Assembly: GCA_003152555.1 (NCBI GenBank)
Contig: PMAL01000157.1
Coordinates: forward strand, 1 to 12,330
Direction: 5' to 3'
Source of the DNA: Acidimicrobiaceae bacterium
Lineage (GTDB): Bacteria > Actinomycetota > Acidimicrobiia > Acidimicrobiales > RAAP-2
DNA: 12,330 bases
The notes under the pieces were generated by a model, which made no database searches, was not told the origin of the DNA, and saw nothing but the letters and a program-made list of their open reading frames with translations. Position numbers and translations under genes: made by a program. Shown in pieces: positions 6,933 through 12,330 of this stretch (position 1 is the first letter of the stretch; every line of letters starts with the position of its first letter).

Positions 6933-7864
6933 GCGACCACGAGCAGCGCACGCCGGTTGAACTAAAGGGACTGGCGGCGAACGACCCGCACCTACTACCG
7001 GCGTCGAAGAATCCGAAGCAGGCCGAGCGCGTCATCGCCGTTTGTTTTGTGCTGGGCATAATTTTTGTGGCCGCGTTCGGCGCGTGCTTCTGGATCAACG
7101 CCCAGCCGTGGAAAATCGGCGCCACCTTGGGTGCCGGGCTCAGCTTCCTGGGCATTGGGCTCGTGGCCTGGGGCAAGTACCTGATGCCCCAGGGCCCCTT
7201 CGTTGAAGAGCGCCACCAGCTCGCCAATTCGCAGGACGACCGCGACGCATTTGCGGCCGCAATTGTTCAACGCGGCGGTGACGTTGTCAAGCGTCGCAAG
7301 TTACTCGGCGGACTGCTCGGAGCCGGCCTGGGAATCTTCGGCGTTGTGGCCATGTTCCCACTGCTGCGCAGCCTCGGTCCGTTGCCCAAGAAGACACTCG
7401 ACTCCACCGACTGGCGCAAGGGAACCTACGCCGTTGACATCACGGGACGGCGGGTGCGGGTGGGCGACCTGGCGGTGGGATCGATCGTGACGGTTTACCC
7501 GGAGGGCACGCAGAACACTGACCGCGGCCAGGCTGTCGACCAGACGGTGCTCATCCGAATCTCCAACGAGAACTTCACCACCTTGAAGGGTCGCGAGAGC
7601 TGGGGCCCGCAGGGTTACCTCGCGTACTCCAAGCTCTGTACCCACCTCGGTTGTCCGGTCGGACTCTACGAGCAGGAGCTACAAGTCCTCGTCTGTCCCT
7701 GTCACCAGTCGACCTTTAATGTGCTCAACGGTGCGGTGCCGGAGTTCGGTCCGGCGCCAAGACCGCTGCCGCAGTTGCCGCTCTACATTGACGCCTCGGG
7801 TTACATCCGTGCCCAGGCCGACTACGACCAGCCGGTCGGTCCGGGATTCTGGGAGCGTTCGTGA
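6929..7864 (+). CDS. qcrA: Rieske iron-sulfur subunit of the cytochrome bc complex (QcrA)
   Basis: Accepts the first electron from menaquinol at the Qo site and passes it to QcrC. The protein has 311 residues with three membrane segments (about 35-56, 64-86 and 125-148), the actinobacterial form, then an exported Rieske domain. The [2Fe-2S] ligands are C237 and H239 in CTHLGC and C256 and H259 in CPCHQS; C242 and C258 would form the stabilising disulfide. KRRKLLGG (121-128) before the third helix is a twin-arginine signal. In Streptomyces QcrA, the first two helices are inserted by Sec and the third by Tat, and the same arrangement is visible here. The ATG at 6929 overlaps the qcrC stop, and the TGA overlaps the qcrB GTG. 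Confidence 0.97.
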   Translation: MSDHEQRTPVELKGLAANDPHLLPASKNPKQAERVIAVCFVLGIIFVAAFGACFWINAQPWKIGATLGAGLSFLGIGLVAWGKYLMPQGPFVEERHQLANSQDDRDAFAAAIVQRGGDVVKRRKLLGGLLGAGLGIFGVVAMFPLLRSLGPLPKKTLDSTDWRKGTYAVDITGRRVRVGDLAVGSIVTVYPEGTQNTDRGQAVDQTVLIRISNENFTTLKGRESWGPQGYLAYSKLCTHLGCPVGLYEQELQVLVCPCHQSTFNVLNGAVPEFGPAPRPLPQLPLYIDASGYIRAQADYDQPVGPGFWERS

Positions 7865-9402
7865 GCGTCGACGTACCTAACACCAGGCGCGCGAAGGCGC
7901 AGGCGAAGGGACCGTTCGGTTCGGTGGGCAAGATCCTCGACGAGCTGGACGACCGTCTGGGCGTCGCCAAGGGTGGGCGCACCTTCATGGACAAGATCTT
8001 TCCCGATCACTGGTCCTTCATGCTGGGTGAGATCGCGCTCTACTCCTTCGTCATCTTGTTGGTCACCGGCGTCTTCCTGACGCTCTATTACATACCGAGC
8101 TCAGACCTCGTGACCTATCACGGTTCGTACCTGCCGCTTAACGGCATGCGTGTGAGCGAGGCGTACGCCTCGACGGTGAATCTGTCGTTTGCGGTGCGTG
8201 GCGGACTGCTCATGCGCCAGATGCACCACTGGTCCTGCGACATCTTTCTCGGCGCCATCGTCGTGCACATGGCGCGGGTGTTCTTCACTGGTGCCTTCCG
8301 CAAGCCGCGCGAACTGAACTGGTCGATTGGTCTCACGCTGCTCACCCTCGCCATCATCAACGGCTTCCTCGGCTACTCGCTGCCGGACGACCTCATCTCG
8401 GGCACGGGTATTCGCATTGCTTATTCCATCGTGTTGGCCATGCCGGTGGTGGGCACGTACATTGCCTTCTGGCTCTTCGGCGGTAACTTCCCGGGCACGG
8501 CGATCATTCCGCGATTCTTCATCTTGCACGTGTTGATTATTCCGGGCATCATGTTGGCGCTCGTGGGCGCGCACCTCTACTTGCTGGTGCGCCAGAAGCA
8601 CACGCAGTTCCCCGGCAAGGGCAGAACCGAGAAGAACGTTGTGGGCTCGCCCATGTTCCCGGTCTTCATGGCCAAGACCACTGGGTTCTTATTCATCGTC
8701 GGGGGGATAACTGCGCTCTTATCCGCGTTCGCCCAGATAAATCCGATCTGGCAGTTCGGCCCCTACGAGGCCTCGCGCATCTCCTACGCCGTCCAGCCCG
8801 ACCTCTACATGGCCTTCCTCGACGGGGCGTTGCGCATCTGGCCGTCGTGGACTTTCCATAGCTTCGGCCATACAATCCCGTTCGAGGTCTTCGTACCGGC
8901 GATCGTGTTTCCCGGTCTCATCTTCGGGTTGTGTTACATGTGGCCGACGATCGAACGGATATTTACGAAGGACAACGAGCTGCACAACTTGCTCGACCGA
9001 CCAATCAACCGACCGAGGCGCACCGCGGCCGGCGTGTCGGTGGGCATGCTCATTGCCGTACTGTTCTTCGCCAGTTCCACCGACGTCATTGCCAATTTCT
9101 TCCACGTCTCGCTCGAAGAAGTGCTCATTGCCATGCGCGTGCTGGTGGTGATCACGCCGCTCATCTCCTATCCGGTCACGTACAAGATCTGCAAGGAGCT
9201 CCAAGCGAGCAAGGGCAGCGGAAAACGCAAGGTGGCCAACACGGTCACGCGATCCGAAGAGGGCGAGTACGTCGCCACGCCCGCACCGGTCTACGTTGAC
9301 GACATGCACAGCGACTTAGCCGCCATGGAAGTGCCGCGCTTCATTGCCCCCTCCCCCGACGAGGTCGAAGAAGGCAGTGGCACCCGAGTCGTGGAGCGCT
9401 AG
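7861..9402 (+). CDS. qcrB: Cytochrome b subunit of the cytochrome bc complex (QcrB)
   Basis: Integral membrane core of the menaquinol-cytochrome c reductase, binding both b hemes and the Qo and Qi sites; in mycobacteria it is the target of Q203-type inhibitors. The protein has 513 residues with about eight membrane helices. Heme ligands are H122 or H123 with H136 in the second helix, and H223 with H238 in the fourth. The 15-residue step in the latter resembles cytochrome b6f rather than mitochondrial bc1. The Qo motif is PDLY (313-316) in place of PEWY, as in other actinobacterial proteins. FFTGAFRKPRELNW is the conserved loop. A charged cytoplasmic tail of about 60 residues follows the last helix. 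The GTG at 7861 is preceded by GGGAG (7851-7855) and overlaps the qcrA stop. It is the last gene of the respiratory block, followed by a likely terminator. Confidence 0.97.
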   Translation: MSVDVPNTRRAKAQAKGPFGSVGKILDELDDRLGVAKGGRTFMDKIFPDHWSFMLGEIALYSFVILLVTGVFLTLYYIPSSDLVTYHGSYLPLNGMRVSEAYASTVNLSFAVRGGLLMRQMHHWSCDIFLGAIVVHMARVFFTGAFRKPRELNWSIGLTLLTLAIINGFLGYSLPDDLISGTGIRIAYSIVLAMPVVGTYIAFWLFGGNFPGTAIIPRFFILHVLIIPGIMLALVGAHLYLLVRQKHTQFPGKGRTEKNVVGSPMFPVFMAKTTGFLFIVGGITALLSAFAQINPIWQFGPYEASRISYAVQPDLYMAFLDGALRIWPSWTFHSFGHTIPFEVFVPAIVFPGLIFGLCYMWPTIERIFTKDNELHNLLDRPINRPRRTAAGVSVGMLIAVLFFASSTDVIANFFHVSLEEVLIAMRVLVVITPLISYPVTYKICKELQASKGSGKRKVANTVTRSEEGEYVATPAPVYVDDMHSDLAAMEVPRFIAPSPDEVEEGSGTRVVER

Positions 9403-9415
9403 GCAGGGCGAATAA

Positions 9416-9438
9416 GGCGCGAGAAGGCCCTTCGCGCC
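9416..9438 (+). terminator. Probable terminator hairpin after qcrB
   Basis: GGCGCG and AAG pair with CTT and CGCGCC, giving nine base pairs with a two-base AG bulge and a GCC loop. The hairpin starts 14 bases after the qcrB stop and is followed by CGGTTTCGT, a poor T-tract. It is enclosed by an outer inverted repeat (GGCAGG at 9402-9407, CCTGCC at 9455-9460). It could end the ctaE-qcrCAB transcript before the hut genes. Confidence 0.5.
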
Positions 9439-9460
9439 CGGTTTCGTCGTGGCGCCTGCC

Positions 9461-9466
9461 TAGCAT
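9461..9466 (+). promoter_or_regulatory. Candidate -10 element for a leaderless hut transcript
   Basis: TAGCAT fits TANNNT and lies seven bases before the GTG at 9474, the distance at which transcription would begin on the start codon itself. No good -35 was found; upstream is the 3' arm of an inverted repeat. The alternative ATG at 9465 falls inside the hexamer. Confidence 0.3.
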
Positions 9467-9473
9467 GGACTTT

Positions 9474-10379
9474 GTGACTACAACGAGCGATCCGCTCTGG
9501 CCATCGGCCGCGACCCTGCTCCAGTCGGCCCCCCATCCCCAGCGCCGAAATGTGGGCCTGCTCGGCATTTCGACGTTCGCCACGTCGGTGACGTCCCGTT
9601 CCGCCATAAGTACGCCGCGCGCCATTCGATCGGCCCTGACCCGGTACTCAACGTGGTCCTACAGCGACATGTTTGATCTCGCGGACACGATGTGTCTGGT
9701 GGACTACGGCGACGTCGCCGATCCCGACGGCGACGGTGGCAGCGAGCGCGTGCTTGAGGCCACAAAAAAGTTTGACCCATCACTCGAACTGCGCGTGCTC
9801 CTAGGCGGTGACAACGCGGCGACCTGGCACGGACTGCGCGCGCTCGCGGGCGGCGAACTCGCAAATTGGGGGCTCATCACGATCGACGCCCACCACGATC
9901 TGCGCGACGGGCGCAGCAACGGCTCGCCGGTGCGCCAACTGCTCGAAGAGGGTCTCGACGGACACCACGTGGTCCAGGTCGGTCTCGCTGATTTTTCCAA
10001 TTCGACCGCCTACGCGCAGCGCGCGCACGACGCCGGCATCACCGTTATCTCCCGCGACGTCCTGCGACACCAAACGATCGAAGAGGCGGCGACACACGCG
10101 ATGGTGGTGGCCGGCGCCGGGGGGCGACCCGTGTACGTGGACATTGACATGGACGCGGCCGATCGTTCCGTGGTGCCGGGCTGTCCGGCGGCCGCACCGG
10201 GGGGTCTAAGCGCCGATGAGATGCGGCGCTTTGTGCGCGCGGTGACCCACGGTGCCCAGGTGCGCGCGATCGACATCACCGAGATTGACGTGCAGCTCGA
10301 CTCCGAGGACCAGCGAACGGTCCGCCTCGCGGCGTTGCTCGTCTTAGAAGCGCTCGTCGGCTTGCACAGGCGACAGTGA
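9474..10379 (+). CDS. hutG: Arginase/ureohydrolase-family enzyme, probable formimidoylglutamase (HutG-like)
   Basis: Probably hydrolyses N-formimino-L-glutamate to glutamate and formamide, the last step of histidine degradation. The fold is shown by DAHHD (residues 138-142 from GTG 9474), DID (223-225) followed by a DxxDPxxxP-like block ending in PGCPAAAPGG, and a late TEID. SNGSPVRQ after DAHHDLR resembles HutG proteins. The usual metal-binding His of the GGDH motif is Asn here (GGDN, 111-114), so one of the two Mn sites may be altered; this could be a subfamily trait. Length is 301 residues, normal for the family. ATG 9465 would add three residues; neither start has a Shine-Dalgarno site, and GTG 9474 suits a leaderless message. 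The function rests on the adjacent hutH and hutU; agmatinase-like activity is possible. Confidence 0.82.
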   Translation: MTTTSDPLWPSAATLLQSAPHPQRRNVGLLGISTFATSVTSRSAISTPRAIRSALTRYSTWSYSDMFDLADTMCLVDYGDVADPDGDGGSERVLEATKKFDPSLELRVLLGGDNAATWHGLRALAGGELANWGLITIDAHHDLRDGRSNGSPVRQLLEEGLDGHHVVQVGLADFSNSTAYAQRAHDAGITVISRDVLRHQTIEEAATHAMVVAGAGGRPVYVDIDMDAADRSVVPGCPAAAPGGLSADEMRRFVRAVTHGAQVRAIDITEIDVQLDSEDQRTVRLAALLVLEALVGLHRRQ

Positions 10380-11908
10380 TGACTCTAGAGATAGGTGTCG
10401 AGCCGTCCACGCGAATCCAGCTGATTGCCGTTGCGCGCGAGTACGAGACGGTGAGTCTCAGCGATGACGTATTGGCGCGTCTTGACCGCCAACGTCGGGC
10501 CATTGACGTGCTGGTTGAAAGTGGCACGCCGGTGTACGGACTCTCGACGGGATTTGGCTCGCTCGCTACCACGTTCATCTCACCCGACCAGCGCCGCGAC
10601 CTGCAGCGCTCGCTGATTCGCTCCCACGCCGCGGGCGTCGGTGACGAAGTCGAGACCGAAGTCGTGCGCGCGATGATGTTCTCTCGACTCACTAATCTCT
10701 GCAGTGGCGTGTCGGGCGTGCGACCGTCGACGGCGCTGGCCTACTGCGCGTTACTGAACGCCGGCATCACGCCGATCGTGCACGAATTCGGTTCGCTCGG
10801 ATGCTCGGGCGACCTGGCCCCACTCGCGCACGTGGCGCTCGCGTTGATGGGTGAAGGCGATGTGCGCGACCGTGGCGGCGAGCGCATGATGGCCGCCCAC
10901 GCACTCGCCGCCGCCGGGTTGGTGTCGGTGGAGTTGGCGGAAAAAGAGGGCCTCGCGCTGATCAATGGCACTGATGGCATGCTCGCTCAACTGATCTTGG
11001 CGATCGAAGACGGGCAACGCCTGCTGCGCCTGGCCGACGTGGCGGCCGCGATGTCCGTGCAAGCATTGCGCGGCACGGACCGAGTGTTTCTCGATGACAT
11101 TCAGGCGCTCCGTCCCCACGTTGGCCAACGCGTCAGTGCGGCCAACCTCGTCGCGCTACTGGCCGACTCGCCGATCGTTGATTCCCATTTAGAGGACACC
11201 ACGCAGGTCCAGGATGCCTACTCACTTCGCTGTGCCCCCCAAGTTCACGGCGCGGCGCGCGATACGTTCATTCACGCTGCGAGTGTCGCCGACATCGAGA
11301 TGGCGTCGGCGATTGACAATCCCTCCGTGCTGGCCGATGGCTCGCTCGTGTCTAACGGTAACTTCCACGGTGCGCCCATTGCCTACGTGTTGGATTTTCT
11401 GGCGATCGTGTTGGCCGACGTTGCCTCCATGGCCGAGCGACGCACCGACCGCATGCTCGACGTGGACCGCAGTTTCGGGCTGCCCCCCTTCCTCGCCCAT
11501 CAGGCCGGCGTTGACTCGGGACTGATGATCGCCCAGTATTCGCAGGCGGCCATGGTCTCGGAGATGAAGCGGCTGGCCGCGCCCGCGAGCGTCGACTCGA
11601 TTCCCTCGTCGGGCATGCAGGAAGACCACGTCTCGATGGGATGGCACGCCGCACGCAAACTTCGCAAATCGCTCGAATGCTTCGCCGACGTGATCGCGAT
11701 CGAACTTCTTGCTAGCGCTCGCGCCCTGAGCTTGCGCGCGCCGTTGGCCCCGTCGCCCGTGACGGCCAGTGTCGCCGAGCGCATCAATGCTGTCTCAGGC
11801 GGCCCCGGTCACGACCGCTGGCTCGCGCCCGAGATTGCGGCCGTTGGCGAGCTGGTGCGCGGTGACGAGTTGCTCGACATCGTCGCGCGCTTTGTCACAC
11901 TGTCTTAG
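10379..11908 (+). CDS. hutH: Histidine ammonia-lyase (HutH)
   Basis: Cytoplasmic enzyme that removes ammonia from L-histidine to give trans-urocanate, the first step of the pathway. It is 509 residues, the family length. The MIO prosthetic group forms from C142-S143-G144 in GSLGCSGDLAPLAH; most enzymes use Ala-Ser-Gly, but the family signature as I recall it accepts Cys. Other active-site residues are Y53 (VYGLSTGFG), Y281 and R284 (QDAYSLRCAPQ), the NGNFHG block and E415 (SGMQEDHVSMG). With the ATG at 10379, Y53 and the MIO triad fall at the Pseudomonas putida numbering (53 and 142-144), which favours this over the GTG one codon earlier at 10376. The ATG overlaps the hutG stop as TGATG, so the two are coupled. 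The product feeds HutU, encoded 18 bases downstream. Confidence 0.97.
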   Translation: MTLEIGVEPSTRIQLIAVAREYETVSLSDDVLARLDRQRRAIDVLVESGTPVYGLSTGFGSLATTFISPDQRRDLQRSLIRSHAAGVGDEVETEVVRAMMFSRLTNLCSGVSGVRPSTALAYCALLNAGITPIVHEFGSLGCSGDLAPLAHVALALMGEGDVRDRGGERMMAAHALAAAGLVSVELAEKEGLALINGTDGMLAQLILAIEDGQRLLRLADVAAAMSVQALRGTDRVFLDDIQALRPHVGQRVSAANLVALLADSPIVDSHLEDTTQVQDAYSLRCAPQVHGAARDTFIHAASVADIEMASAIDNPSVLADGSLVSNGNFHGAPIAYVLDFLAIVLADVASMAERRTDRMLDVDRSFGLPPFLAHQAGVDSGLMIAQYSQAAMVSEMKRLAAPASVDSIPSSGMQEDHVSMGWHAARKLRKSLECFADVIAIELLASARALSLRAPLAPSPVTASVAERINAVSGGPGHDRWLAPEIAAVGELVRGDELLDIVARFVTLS

Positions 11909-11915
11909 TCTCACG

Positions 11916-11921
11916 AAGGAG
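11916..11921 (+). promoter_or_regulatory. Ribosome binding site of hutU
   Basis: AAGGAG five bases before the ATG at 11927. It is the strongest ribosome site in the hut genes, and it is located in the 18-base gap after the hutH stop. Confidence 0.75.
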
Positions 11922-11926
11922 TAGTC

Positions 11927-12330
11927 ATGGAAGGTGCCCGACCGGTGCGCGCAGCGCGCGGCACAAAGTTGTCAACCTTGGGCTGGCCCCAGGAGGCGGC
12001 CCTTCGCATGTTGCAGAACAACCTGGATCCCGAGGTCGCCGAACGGCCCGACGACCTGGTGGTCTACGGCGGCACGGGGCGTGCGGCCCGTGATTGGCGT
12101 AGTTTCGACGCGCTCGTGCGCACGCTGAGCACGCTCAAGGGCGACGAGACAATGCTCGTCCAGTCCGGTCGCCCCGTGGGGGTCTTTCAGACCCACGAGT
12201 GGGCGCCGCGGGTCCTCATCGCCAATTCAAATCTGGTGGGGGACTGGGCCAACTGGCCGGAGTTTCGTCGCCTCGAAGCGTTGGGCTTAACCATGTACGG
12301 TCAGATGACCGCCGGTTCGTGGATCTACAT
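11927..12330 (+). CDS. hutU: Urocanate hydratase (HutU), N-terminal part
   Basis: Converts urocanate to 4-imidazolone-5-propionate using tightly bound NAD+ as an electrophile. The window holds 134 complete codons of a protein that is usually about 550 residues; the frame runs off the right edge. The N-terminal blocks are typical: LGWPQEAALRMLQNNLDPEV (residues 18-37), VYGGTGRAARDW (46-57), LKGDETMLVQSGRPVGVF (70-87), THEWAPRVLIANSNLVGDW (89-107) and YGQMTAGSWIY (124-134). The NAD-binding core and catalytic Cys are beyond the window. The start is set by a strong AAGGAG. It follows hutH, so the operon order is hutG-hutH-hutU. HutI would be needed to complete the route. Confidence 0.96.
   Translation, partial: MEGARPVRAARGTKLSTLGWPQEAALRMLQNNLDPEVAERPDDLVVYGGTGRAARDWRSFDALVRTLSTLKGDETMLVQSGRPVGVFQTHEWAPRVLIANSNLVGDWANWPEFRRLEALGLTMYGQMTAGSWIY

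Noticed and set aside
8719..9309. 196-codon minus-strand frame opposite qcrB
   Set aside because: Shadow of the cytochrome b gene; the charged Arg/Glu/His-rich composition comes from the complement of hydrophobic codons.

Overview
The window comes from a GC-rich bacterium, most likely a member of the Actinomycetota. The evidence is a ctaE-qcrC-qcrA-qcrB block with a diheme cytochrome c, a three-helix Rieske protein with a twin-arginine motif and a HelD-type helicase, plus frequent GTG starts and stop/start overlaps of 1 to 4 bases. The ferrochelatase and the hemE-hemH-hemY order look more like Bacillus than like Mycobacterium or Streptomyces. This suggests a deep actinobacterial branch (Acidimicrobiia would fit), but the assignment is an inference.

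Layout. Positions 1-2959, minus strand: a heme operon hemE -> hemH -> hemY (coproporphyrin-type), with ATGA and GTGA overlaps; hemY runs off the left edge. Positions 2960-3075: a compact divergent promoter region. Positions 3076-5382, plus strand: a HelD-like RNA polymerase-associated helicase. Positions 5437-9402, plus strand: cytochrome c oxidase subunit III followed by the three subunits of the actinobacterial cytochrome bc complex, preceded by a 15-base AT-rich palindrome. Positions 9403-9473: a nested inverted repeat (probable terminator) and a putative leaderless promoter. Positions 9474-12330, plus strand: a histidine-utilisation operon, hutG-like ureohydrolase -> hutH -> hutU, with hutU cut by the right edge.

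How the genes fit together. HemE, HemH and HemY make heme precursors. QcrB, QcrC and the oxidase to which CtaE belongs consume heme in the bc-aa3 type respiratory supercomplex. The hut genes degrade histidine through urocanate towards glutamate, with HutI not in view. No intergenic stretch exceeds 120 bases.

I see no tRNA, rRNA, insertion sequence, CRISPR array or prophage. I do not see a wholly new system. The points most worth checking are the palindrome at ctaE, the Asn replacing a metal-binding His in the HutG-like enzyme, the Firmicute-like heme operon, the long N-terminal linker of QcrC, and the structured qcrB-hutG junction.
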